Part shown: positions 35,473 to 43,344 of the stretch, in pieces
Layout: each line of letters starts with the position of its first letter
Position numbering within the stretch: the stretch's first letter is position 1
Assembly (NCBI RefSeq): GCF_903166585.1
Contig: NZ_CAESCM010000006.1
Location: 124,001 to 188,000, forward strand
Source: Pedobacter ghigonis
Lineage (GTDB): Bacteria > Bacteroidota > Bacteroidia > Sphingobacteriales > Sphingobacteriaceae
Length of the DNA: 64,000 bases
Reading direction: 5' to 3'
The notes under the pieces: model-generated
The model's database searches: none
Told to the model about the DNA's origin: nothing
What the model saw: only the letters and a program-made list of their open reading frames with translations
Made by a program: the position numbers and the translations under genes

Positions 35473-36432
35473 ATGAAAGTATTTATAAGCGGCAACATTG
35501 CTCCGGTTGGTTTAAAGCAGCTGGAAGAAAACGATATTACCATTACCCAATGGAAAGAAAACCGGCAAGTCACTGCCGAAGAACTCATTGAAGCCTGCAA
35601 AGATCAGGATGCTTTGATTAGTGTTGGTCCCAATAAGCTTAATGCAGCTTTTTTAAATGCCTGTAGTCATTTAAAGGTTATTGCACTGCATTCGGTAGGT
35701 TTCGACCAGGTTGATGTGGCTGCGGCAAAGAAATTAAATATCCCTATTGGTAATACACCAGGTGTTTTGAGTGCTGCAACTGCCGATACCGCTTTTTTGC
35801 TGATGCTGGCAGTATCGCGCAAAGCCTTCTTTTCCTACCAGAAAATTAGACGCGGTGAGTGGAAAAACTATGAACCCAGCCCCGAACTGGGCATCGAATT
35901 AAACGGTAAAACCCTGGGGATTTTTGGTCTGGGGAAAATAGGTTTAGAAATGGCTAAAAAATGTGCAGCCGCTTATCAAATGGATGTGATTTACCATAAT
36001 CGCTCGCAAAATACAGAAGCTGAGCAGGAAATTGGTGCTAAGTACGTTTCCTTCGAAGAACTTTTGGCACAAAGTGATGTGCTATCGGTACATACCGCCT
36101 TAACTTCCGAAACCAGGGGTAAATTTACTTACGATGTTTTTAGCCAGATGAAACCCAATGCTATTTTTATCAATACGGCAAGGGGAGGCATTCACAACGA
36201 AACGGATTTAACCCGCGCATTAAAGGAAAAAGTAATTTGGGGTGCCGGACTGGATGTTACCAATCCCGAACCTATGGATAAAACAAACCCTTTACTGCGT
36301 ATGGAAAATGTTGCTGTTTTACCTCACATTGGCTCAGCTACCGAAGAAACAAGGGCCGCCATGGCCAAAATTATTGTGCAGAATGTAGTTGCCGGATTAA
36401 AAGGGGAGAAGCTGCCTTTTGAGGTGAGGTAA
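35473..36432 (+). CDS. D-isomer-specific 2-hydroxyacid dehydrogenase
   Basis: A 319-residue NAD(P)-dependent dehydrogenase. The nucleotide motif GIFGLGKIGLEMAKK is at about 149-163, and the catalytic triad is in NTARGG (Arg about 236), NPEPM (Glu about 265) and LPHIGSA (His about 283). The closest subgroup by pattern is glyoxylate/hydroxypyruvate reductase or glycerate dehydrogenase, which interconvert 2-oxo and D-2-hydroxy acids in the cytosol. Exact substrate is uncertain. It follows the DUF4249 gene after 41 bp and ends before a long palindrome facing a convergent gene. Confidence 0.9.
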   Translation: MKVFISGNIAPVGLKQLEENDITITQWKENRQVTAEELIEACKDQDALISVGPNKLNAAFLNACSHLKVIALHSVGFDQVDVAAAKKLNIPIGNTPGVLSAATADTAFLLMLAVSRKAFFSYQKIRRGEWKNYEPSPELGIELNGKTLGIFGLGKIGLEMAKKCAAAYQMDVIYHNRSQNTEAEQEIGAKYVSFEELLAQSDVLSVHTALTSETRGKFTYDVFSQMKPNAIFINTARGGIHNETDLTRALKEKVIWGAGLDVTNPEPMDKTNPLLRMENVAVLPHIGSATEETRAAMAKIIVQNVVAGLKGEKLPFEVR

Positions 36433-36440
36433 GATGTACG

Positions 36441-36495
36441 ATGGAAGATGTAATATGTAAGATAGACTTTCCATCTTACATATTACATCTTCCAT
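36441..36495. terminator. 23-bp perfect hairpin between convergent genes
   Basis: Bases 36441-36463 and 36473-36495 are exact inverted complements (ends ATGGAAGATG and CATCTTCCAT) with a nine-base loop AGACTTTCC. The element fills the space between the dehydrogenase stop (36432) and the stop of the convergent gene (36497). TTTTA follows on the + strand. It probably acts as a two-way transcription barrier. Confidence 0.7.
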
Positions 36496-36496
36496 T

Positions 36497-39223
36497 TTAC
36501 TTAACTGTGTACTTAAACACCGATCTGCCTAGATTTCCGTTGGCATCTATACCTTCTATAATTACTTTATACTGTCCTTTTCCATCAGCGTTATAATATT
36601 CGAAGGAAGTGTTTCCGGTTGCATCGGTAACTACTTTAGGGTTCCAGTAAATGGTAGTTCTTAAATCGTTTCGGTTCATGCTTGCAGGCACATCATAACG
36701 CGGCGAGTAGAATTGTTTTTCTTTGTTGTAGCCTTGTGGCGAGAAAGTAAGCTCGTAGTACTTAGGCAACATATCCATCAGTTGTGCTTTTGTAATCTTG
36801 GTTCCTTTAGGGGCTTTTTTCTGGTTAAATACAATTACACCGTTTACATTGTTGGCACGGTTAACCAGACCTAAATCATCTCTTAAAAATACCTCAACTG
36901 ATTCCAGCTGATTTGCATCCAGTGTATTGATCTGGTTTACATCCACGTTCATTCCGTTAATGAAAATACCCATCGGAATTTTTTTGCCTTGGTTGTAATC
37001 TCGTGTTACATAAAAATTATTGTCGGCAAAGGTAACGCCGGCCAACATGCCTTGCAGGCAGTTAATCAGTAAGCCACATCCTTTTAAACGATCGCCGGAA
37101 ATTTCATGATCGGCCATTTGGCTTAGTCCCGATAAGGCGGGATAATCTTTATGGCTTACTTTCGGAATTACAGCAGCCTTAATGTTTATATCTTTTAAGG
37201 TATGTAAGTATGCGTACTGGCGTTTGCTGTTATCCAGATAAGAAGTTAGGGCACTGTCGATATTTAAAACCTCTTCGGCCGCGCTAAAGTTGCGGGTTAG
37301 CGTAGGTACTGGTGCACCGTTTAAGCTTAAGGTCATGTTTTTATAGTTTACATTATACTTGGCAGTAACCGTAACTTTCGATGAATCGTTAAACACCAGG
37401 TTAGAGAATTTAAAATTTCCAACCGGATCTGTTGTGCCTTCCTGGTTAAAGCGTTTATCCGGGATGCTCAAAAGCAATGCTCCCTTTCTAACTGGGATAC
37501 CATTGTTTTGCCTTAAAATTCCCGAAATTTCAATGCCTTGTTCAGGAAGGAAATCAATTTTAGGCAGTTTGTTTGCAATAATATCGGTGTATTTAAAGCT
37601 ACGGTAACCTTGTGTTAGTAACAACACATCTAAATCTGCATTTTTCTTGGCATCAGGCGCATTGAAGTAATAGTTGGCTTTTTCAATGTAACCTTTAACA
37701 TCACTGCTTAATAAAAGTCCGGTTAAGATGGTGCTGGTTGCATCTTCGCTCGAAGGAACTTTGGTTTCATCTACTACTGCTACTGAGAAGCTTCCTTCAA
37801 CAGGTGCGCCGTCTTTTTTAGCTGCAACATTAATTTTAACCTTTTTCTTAACGCCATAAGTGGTTGCTGCGCTGGTTAAAGCAACGGCCATATTGTTTTT
37901 GTGCTGTACAAAAACAAGTCTTTCGCTTAGCGGTTTACCATATTCATTAAACAGCGTTAACTGGGCAATTCCGGTCGGGAATTTCGATTTAAGGATGGTA
38001 GTATTGTATTCTTTGTTTGATAAAACTGTTTGTGCGCCGTAGCAAATTACCCCTTTACTTTGCGCAATCAGGTACAGTTTTTTGCCCTGGTTCTCTGCAA
38101 AAAAAGCATCGTTTGCCGCAATTTTAATAACCACATTGTCGGCATTGCTGTTATCCACATTAAGCACCACACCATTAGCAGTTACAGCAGGTAAATTATA
38201 GCTTTGTGTAGTGCCATCAGAATAATTTATAGCAGCTTTATAGGTTTTTCCGGCTTCGGCCAGTAAATTAAAACTGCCCATACCTAAATGCTGATCGCTG
38301 AAAGTAACCACAGTTTTGCCTTCGCTATCGGTAACGGTACCTTTAGCGCCAATACCTAAACCATCGCTTTTAATGGCTTTGAAAGCTACCTTATTCGTTA
38401 AACCAGCAACCAGATTTCCTCCCTCCGGGAAAAACTGAAAGTCTTTGCTCAAAATGGCATTTTTTAGCGGGAATGAGCTACTGGCTACATCTTTGTCTGT
38501 GGTGTTAATACTGGTTATCAGCTCACCTTTTTGCAACTGGTATTCGGCTTTTTGCGCATTGGTCATGGCAATGGTCAGATAGCCGTTTGCATCGGTAGTT
38601 CCGCGGCCTTTGGCAATTACGGTATAACTGGTTACCACCTGCCAGGTTACATTTTTATTGGCATAAGGTTTATTGTTGGCATCTCTAAATTGTACGCGCG
38701 CATCAATTTTTTCCTGTTTATCGGTCGAGGTGTTTTTGTAGCTAATGTGTGTTTTTAATTCTTTATCAATGGCTTCGCCAACATAAAATGTTTTGTTAAA
38801 ATAGGCAGGGTCTACATTGTTGAGCATCCATAAGGTATAAGCCCTGATGTGGTAATTGCCTTGTTTGTAATTCACCTGATCAAGCGGGAAACTACCATAG
38901 GCAAATCCGCCTGTAATTGGCAGTTTTAGGGTTTGGATGAGCGAATCTTTCTGGTTAATTACATCCACATAAATGATTTTACTGATGCCCGATAAGAAAT
39001 TCTGGTTTTCGGTAACATAGGCCTTAAACCAAACGGTATCGGCAACCGCATAATAGGGCTTATCGAAATGAAGATAAATTTTTTCGTTTGGATAATCTGT
39101 TAAAACCTTATTGGTTTTGGAGATAATGGTATTTATACTCACTGTATCGGTTTGGGCCGATGAAGAAAAATTTAGTGCTAACAGAAATGAAAGTATAATA
39201 AACGATAATCTATAAATCTTCAT
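36497..39223 (-). CDS. Secreted MG2-like protein with carboxypeptidase-like and TonB-plug domains
   Basis: A 908-residue exported protein. The signal peptide starts at ATG 39221-39223 (MKIYRLSFIILSFLLALNFS); the frame extends 13 codons upstream but without a signal-like start. Residues about 40-150 match an alpha-2-macroglobulin MG2-like domain (KIYLHFDKPYYAVADTVWFK), followed by several beta-sandwich domains, a carboxypeptidase-regulatory-like module (about 600-650) and a plug-like segment (about 770-850, GIFINGMNVDVNQINTLDAN and NNVNGVIVFNQK). There is no beta-barrel after the plug, so it is not a receptor itself. The family is widespread in Bacteroidota and its role is unknown. A second, larger MG2 protein lies at the end of the window. 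Confidence 0.82.
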   Translation of the reverse strand: MKIYRLSFIILSFLLALNFSSSAQTDTVSINTIISKTNKVLTDYPNEKIYLHFDKPYYAVADTVWFKAYVTENQNFLSGISKIIYVDVINQKDSLIQTLKLPITGGFAYGSFPLDQVNYKQGNYHIRAYTLWMLNNVDPAYFNKTFYVGEAIDKELKTHISYKNTSTDKQEKIDARVQFRDANNKPYANKNVTWQVVTSYTVIAKGRGTTDANGYLTIAMTNAQKAEYQLQKGELITSINTTDKDVASSSFPLKNAILSKDFQFFPEGGNLVAGLTNKVAFKAIKSDGLGIGAKGTVTDSEGKTVVTFSDQHLGMGSFNLLAEAGKTYKAAINYSDGTTQSYNLPAVTANGVVLNVDNSNADNVVIKIAANDAFFAENQGKKLYLIAQSKGVICYGAQTVLSNKEYNTTILKSKFPTGIAQLTLFNEYGKPLSERLVFVQHKNNMAVALTSAATTYGVKKKVKINVAAKKDGAPVEGSFSVAVVDETKVPSSEDATSTILTGLLLSSDVKGYIEKANYYFNAPDAKKNADLDVLLLTQGYRSFKYTDIIANKLPKIDFLPEQGIEISGILRQNNGIPVRKGALLLSIPDKRFNQEGTTDPVGNFKFSNLVFNDSSKVTVTAKYNVNYKNMTLSLNGAPVPTLTRNFSAAEEVLNIDSALTSYLDNSKRQYAYLHTLKDINIKAAVIPKVSHKDYPALSGLSQMADHEISGDRLKGCGLLINCLQGMLAGVTFADNNFYVTRDYNQGKKIPMGIFINGMNVDVNQINTLDANQLESVEVFLRDDLGLVNRANNVNGVIVFNQKKAPKGTKITKAQLMDMLPKYYELTFSPQGYNKEKQFYSPRYDVPASMNRNDLRTTIYWNPKVVTDATGNTSFEYYNADGKGQYKVIIEGIDANGNLGRSVFKYTVK

Positions 39224-39360
39224 GAATTGGATGTTAAATGCTAATCCTGTAAATATATCCAATTATCAATAGAGCTCCTAAATTGTACGGAGGTTTAACA
39301 CTTTTTTACAATAGTTTATTATTGCGCATGAGTTTCCTGCATGTGCTCACGCTCGTTTCA

Positions 39361-39560
39361 CTGTCTGTCCGTAGTGTTCCGAAGGGCACTACGGATTGCA
39401 GCATAGAATAGAGTCTCCGACTCGCTCTATAATCATTGAGTTATAAACTCAATCTCATTCAAAAATCCGTAGAGACGCTATGCTTAACTCTACGGATAGT
39501 ATGTTAGAAACGAGCGCAAGCTACAAACAACGCAGGCCGCTAAATAGCGGCCTGTGTTTT
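39361..39560. repeat. Mosaic of four to five hairpins
   Basis: Hairpins in order: TCCGTAGTG/CACTACGGA (39368-39395), AGAG-CTCT type around AGAGTCTCCGACTCG (39408-39430), ATTGAGTT-ATA-AACTCAAT (about 39436-39454), ATCCGTAGA/TCTACGGAT (39465-39497) and CAGGCCGC/GCGGCCTG (39533-39554). Modules AGAGTCTC[C/T]GACTCG, GTAGAGACGC and TGTCCGTA recur at 57273-57373. No gene was found in 39224-39583. Confidence 0.65.
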
Positions 39561-39583
39561 GAAAATATAATGGTGTTTGCCTT

Positions 39584-40216
39584 TTATTTTAATTCGATTA
39601 AGAATTCTTCTTTAGGGGCACGTACTTTTTTAAGGTTAACCAACCAGTCGCCTGCTTCGTCTCTATGACCTAATGGCAATAGGGTAACACTTCTTAAACC
39701 TTTTTTATCTAAACCTAAAAGTTCATCTAAAGCTGGTCCGTTAAAGCCTTCCATTGGGGTAGCATCTACTTTTAATAAAGCAGCTTCTGCAATCGCAACA
39801 CCAAAACCAATATAAGCCTGACGTGCAGCATGGTTAAAGTTTTCTTCAGCACTTCTCGATAAAATCATGCCTTTAAGTTGTGCTTTATAAGCATCAGTTC
39901 CGTTTTGTGGCAAGCCACGCTCAGCGTTCATTCTGGTAAATACTGCATCAATACCTTCTTCTGTATAATTTTCGTTTGCAGCAAAAATTAAAAGGTGCGA
40001 TGAATCGATAACCTGCGATTGGTTATAAGCAATCGGAGCAATTTTCTCTTTTAGCTCCTGGTTGGTTACTACAATCACTTTAAATGGCTGTAAGCCTGAT
40101 GATGTTGGAGCCAAATGCGCAGCAGCAACAATTTTATCAACTTTTTCTTGTTCAACGGGTTGGCCATTCATTTTTTTAACGGCATAACGCCAGTTTAGGG
40201 CATCTATTAAACTCAT
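39584..40216 (-). CDS. NAD(P)H-dependent nitroreductase family protein
   Basis: A 210-residue flavin enzyme of the NfsB/FRase type. It opens MSLIDALNWRYAVKKMNGQP, the FMN-binding Arg/Lys region, and has APTSSGLQPFKVIVV (about 36-50), which binds the flavin, and a late LLPLGHRDEAGDWL segment. It reduces nitroaromatics or quinones with NAD(P)H in the cytosol, or serves as a dihydropteridine reductase-like enzyme; the natural substrate is unknown. On this strand CATCTTTG lies about 30 bp upstream of the start, one mismatch from the -7 consensus. Confidence 0.92.
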   Translation of the reverse strand: MSLIDALNWRYAVKKMNGQPVEQEKVDKIVAAAHLAPTSSGLQPFKVIVVTNQELKEKIAPIAYNQSQVIDSSHLLIFAANENYTEEGIDAVFTRMNAERGLPQNGTDAYKAQLKGMILSRSAEENFNHAARQAYIGFGVAIAEAALLKVDATPMEGFNGPALDELLGLDKKGLRSVTLLPLGHRDEAGDWLVNLKKVRAPKEEFLIELK

Positions 40217-40361
40217 ATCTTTTGATTATTTTTTTAAATTTTATAAAGCAAAGATGGGGATAAGCTTTTTGCCGACTGTTGATGTATGGTAAGAAAAAAT
40301 ATTTTTGAGCGAATTGAATTGCCGCTGATATTTTTGAATGAGAGAATAGGTGTTGAATCAC

Positions 40362-40440
40362 TCAATCATTCTATAATTCAGTCATTCTATAGCTTAATCA
40401 CTCTATAATTCAATCATTCTATAATTCAATCATTGAATTA
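40362..40440. repeat. 16-bp tandem repeat, about five units
   Basis: Units: TCAATCATTCTATAAT (40362-40377), TCAGTCATTCTATAGC, TTAATCACTCTATAAT, TCAATCATTCTATAAT (40410-40425) and a partial TCAATCATTGAATTA (40426-40440). The array ends three bases before the stop of the minus-strand endonuclease gene and lies upstream of the nitroreductase. Confidence 0.85.
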
Positions 40441-40443
40441 CCC

Positions 40444-41553
40444 CTAATCTAAAAACCTTAAATCGCTGCGCACCGGGAAGTGATCGGATAGTTTGGCCTG
40501 CGTAATTTTATAATTAAGTACTTCCAGTTCTTTAGAAGTTGCAATGTAATCGATCTGGAAATTCGGGAATTTGCCATTATAGGTTTTGCCAAAACCATTG
40601 CCTTTTTTAATGAAGCTGTTGTTCAATCCGGCGGTAATTTGCGTAACCACGTAAGAGGCAGGCGTATCGTTAAAATCGCCGGCAATTAAATAAGGTGTTT
40701 TGCAGCTGGCCATTTCCTTTTTCATAATGTCGACCTGGCCGCTCCTTTTATAAAAAGCCCCTTTTAGCATCCTTAAAATACGTTTAGAAGGTTGCAATTC
40801 GGTATTCATTTCTTTAACCTTATCTAAGTAATCGTAATCCTGTTTTTCGAAAGAAATGGATTGAAAGTGTACATTATAAACCCGAAGGGCTTTGCCTTTA
40901 ATATTCAGGTCTACATAAATACTCATGTTGCCCGAATAACCATCTACAAATGGGATCTTACCTGAATCTTTAATCGGGAATTTCGAAAAAATGGCTAATC
41001 CAGTGGCTTCGTAATCGTTGCGGTTGGTTGGTACAAAGTAATAGTATTTGGTGTTTAGCAGAGCCTTTAAGCTATCTACAGTATCGAATGCACCTTTATA
41101 ACGGGTAAAAAACTCCTGAAAACAAATGATATCGGGGTTTTGATCTTTAACCACCTGCAGCATTTTCTCTTTAACCGATTCGGTATTGTCTTTTCCGTAA
41201 AGCTTAAAACTGTGCACGTTATAAGTCATCATTCTGATGCTGTTGTCGGCCCTTTCAACAGGCCCTTCATCGCCGCCAACGGCAAAAGTTGCTTTTAAAG
41301 TTTTAACACCAATGGCGATAGCAAGAATGGTTACCACTGCAAAAATCCATTTTTTGCTCAGGAGCCACCAAACGAGAAAAATAATATTGAACAACAGAAC
41401 ATAGGGATAGGCCAAACCAAAAAACGCAATGATGGCGTGTTTACGTGGATCCATATTTCCGGCAAGTACACCCAAGAGCAAAGCTATTGCCAGTGCAACC
41501 GCAATGGGCAAAAGAAGCTTATCGAGGAAATTATACCGTTTCTTTTTTATCAT
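40444..41553 (-). CDS. Endonuclease/exonuclease/phosphatase-fold membrane protein
   Basis: A 369-residue protein with two or three N-terminal helices (about 12-90) and a C-terminal EEP-fold domain (about 105-369). Catalytic-type motifs are present: MTYNVHSF, ICFQEF (Glu), LIAGDFNDTP (Asp/Asn) and LSDHFPV (Asp-His). The fold cuts phosphodiester bonds in DNA, RNA, phosphoinositides or sphingomyelin; with this membrane anchor the active domain may face the periplasm, so nucleic acid or lipid are both possible. Its ATG overlaps the stop of the upstream rhomboid gene by one base (TAATG), so the two are translationally coupled. Confidence 0.87.
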   Translation of the reverse strand: MIKKKRYNFLDKLLLPIAVALAIALLLGVLAGNMDPRKHAIIAFFGLAYPYVLLFNIIFLVWWLLSKKWIFAVVTILAIAIGVKTLKATFAVGGDEGPVERADNSIRMMTYNVHSFKLYGKDNTESVKEKMLQVVKDQNPDIICFQEFFTRYKGAFDTVDSLKALLNTKYYYFVPTNRNDYEATGLAIFSKFPIKDSGKIPFVDGYSGNMSIYVDLNIKGKALRVYNVHFQSISFEKQDYDYLDKVKEMNTELQPSKRILRMLKGAFYKRSGQVDIMKKEMASCKTPYLIAGDFNDTPASYVVTQITAGLNNSFIKKGNGFGKTYNGKFPNFQIDYIATSKELEVLNYKITQAKLSDHFPVRSDLRFLD

Positions 41554-42407
41554 TAATCTTTACTAGCCTTAAATAATTTTTCTTTTTCTGCTGCGGTTAA
41601 TTTGTCGTATCCTGAAGTAGATATTTTATCTAAAATGGCATCAATTTCCTGCTGCGAAACACCTTCCTTAAATGCTGATTTTTTAACTGGTTTATCGTTT
41701 CTAACTACTTTTAATTTGGGTTTACGCTCAAATAATTTGCTCCAGTCGTTTCCGTTTTGCAGGCTTTTAATGTAAAAGAAACCCAGCAGGGCACCACCAA
41801 TATGGGCAAAATTTCCGCCGGCATTTGCTGATGATAAACCAATAAACGAAATCAGGAAGTAGGCTATTGCCACCCACTTAATTTTTACTTCGCCAATCAG
41901 CAATAGCATAATGGTATAATTAGGTACTAAGGTTGCAGCAGCTACCATAATCGCCATCACCGCTGCAGATGAACCAATAACAGTTTGGCCCAGCAAAGTA
42001 TCGGCAAATACCGGAATGGTGTTTAAGCCAATTACATAAATTAAGGCTCCGGCCAAACCACCCGCCAGGTAAACAAAGTGAAATTGTCTGCTTTTCAGGA
42101 AATTCATAAATATACTACCGAACCAGAATAAACCCAGCATATTAAACAGGATGTGGAGAATCCCGTCGTGAAAAAACATGTAGGTAAATGGGGTATAAAA
42201 GCGTTCTGCCAGTTTAGAAAGGTTGGATGGTAGGCCAACATACTCTCTAACCAGTTCATCAATACCTAATGCTGATTTACTCAAAAATGCAAGCACACCG
42301 ATAATAGCGGTGGCTAGAAACAAGATCACGTTAATGCCAATGTAAAAAAACAGGGGATTGCCTGATTGAAAAATCTTGTACTTTAAATCTTTAAACGTAT
42401 TATTCAT
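41553..42407 (-). CDS. Rhomboid family intramembrane serine protease (second)
   Basis: A 284-residue protein with six or more helices and the rhomboid residues: FYTPFTYMFFHDGILHILFN (about 70-89), the serine motif VIGSSAAVMAIM (about 138-149) and the histidine in GNFAHIGGALLGF (about 200). A charged cytosolic tail of about 70 residues follows (KKSAFKEGVSQQEIDAILDK), a feature of Bacteroidota rhomboids. It should cleave transmembrane substrates. It overlaps the upstream rhomboid by eight bases and the downstream endonuclease by one, forming a tight three-gene unit. Confidence 0.9.
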   Translation of the reverse strand: MNNTFKDLKYKIFQSGNPLFFYIGINVILFLATAIIGVLAFLSKSALGIDELVREYVGLPSNLSKLAERFYTPFTYMFFHDGILHILFNMLGLFWFGSIFMNFLKSRQFHFVYLAGGLAGALIYVIGLNTIPVFADTLLGQTVIGSSAAVMAIMVAAATLVPNYTIMLLLIGEVKIKWVAIAYFLISFIGLSSANAGGNFAHIGGALLGFFYIKSLQNGNDWSKLFERKPKLKVVRNDKPVKKSAFKEGVSQQEIDAILDKISTSGYDKLTAAEKEKLFKASKD

Positions 42408-43101
42408 AGAGCGTATAAAATGTATCGTTCTTGTCTTTCCATATTTTAACCAGTATAAAGCCGATTAAAGCACCACCCAAATGTGCGTAATGGGCAATAG
42501 AATCGCCTTCGAACTGGGCAACACCTAAAGATAGTTCTATTAAAATATAAATTGGAATAATGTATTTAGCTTTTACCGGTACGGGAATAAACATAATTAG
42601 TAATTCTGCGTTAGGGTACAGCATGCCAAACGCGACCAGTAAACCGAAAATTGCACCTGAAGCACCTACCATGCCACCATAATAAATGCTGCCAAGTGTT
42701 TGGGCCTGTCTTTCTGACTGGATCAGTTTTTCCCAACCATCGAACATGGTAATCTGGCCAATAATCTGATGTACTTCATATGCTTGTACTGCCCATTGTA
42801 AGGCCAATGCGCCGAATCCTGTAACAAAATAAAATATGAGGAATTTTTTTGCACCCCATCGCGACTCGAGGATACTGCCAAAAGAATATAAGGCAAACAT
42901 GTTGAAGAATATGTGCGCAAAACCACCATGCATAAACATGTAGGTAAGGGGTTGCCAAAATCTAAATTTGGGAGAATCGAAATAAAAAACCGCCAATAGG
43001 TTATCTAAATGAAGATTAGGAAGCAATAGCGTAGCTGCAAAAAACAAGATGTTAATAATTAGCAGATTTTTAACTATTGGTGGGATATATATGTTGTTCA
43101 T
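42400..43101 (-). CDS. Rhomboid family intramembrane serine protease (first)
   Basis: A 233-residue rhomboid with FWQPLTYMFMHGGFAHIFFN (about 47-66), the catalytic serine motif GASGAIFGL (about 146-154) and the catalytic histidine in HYAHLGGALIGF (about 210). It is the compact six-helix form without the long tail of its neighbour. The two paralogues probably arose by duplication and now form an operon with the EEP-fold gene. A CGGTTAAC-type repeat lies upstream. Confidence 0.92.
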   Translation of the reverse strand: MNNIYIPPIVKNLLIINILFFAATLLLPNLHLDNLLAVFYFDSPKFRFWQPLTYMFMHGGFAHIFFNMFALYSFGSILESRWGAKKFLIFYFVTGFGALALQWAVQAYEVHQIIGQITMFDGWEKLIQSERQAQTLGSIYYGGMVGASGAIFGLLVAFGMLYPNAELLIMFIPVPVKAKYIIPIYILIELSLGVAQFEGDSIAHYAHLGGALIGFILVKIWKDKNDTFYTLYE

Positions 43102-43113
43102 TTAATTTTAAAA

Positions 43114-43340
43114 ATTGGTTAATCGGTTATTAACGGTTTAACTGGTTAATTGTTTAAATCGGTTAACTGTTATTTTATCATATTTAGCATCAGGCTTTCC
43201 GCTTTAGTCTTTTAGCTCCTAGTCTTAGGCCCCCTGACTATTTGCCACCTAAGACACCTCAGGGCATCTAAGCTTTTTGCTCTGGTATTTCTGCTTTGGT
43301 CTTCTGCGCCATGTCTTCGGTCTTCCGACTTTCGGACCCC
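43114..43340. repeat. GGTTAA-type and GAGTC-type intergenic repeats
   Basis: GGTTAATCGGTTATTAACGG and following GGTTAACTG copies (43118-43170) are the reverse of the CAGTTAACC repeats at 12143, 16132 and 16335. From about 43195 a run of CTTTAGTCTTTTAGCTC, CTTCGGTCTTCCGACTTTCGG and CCCCTGAC resembles the GAGTC family near 12560 in reverse orientation. It lies between mutL and the rhomboid operon. Confidence 0.55.
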
Positions 43341-43344
43341 TGAC

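Noticed and set aside
40362..40440. Tandem array considered as a CRISPR
   Set aside because: Units are contiguous 16-mers without spacers and no cas genes are present.
41553..42407. Second rhomboid considered as an inactive paralogue
   Set aside because: The serine motif (GSSA) and the C-terminal histidine (FAHIGG) are both present, so loss of activity cannot be claimed.
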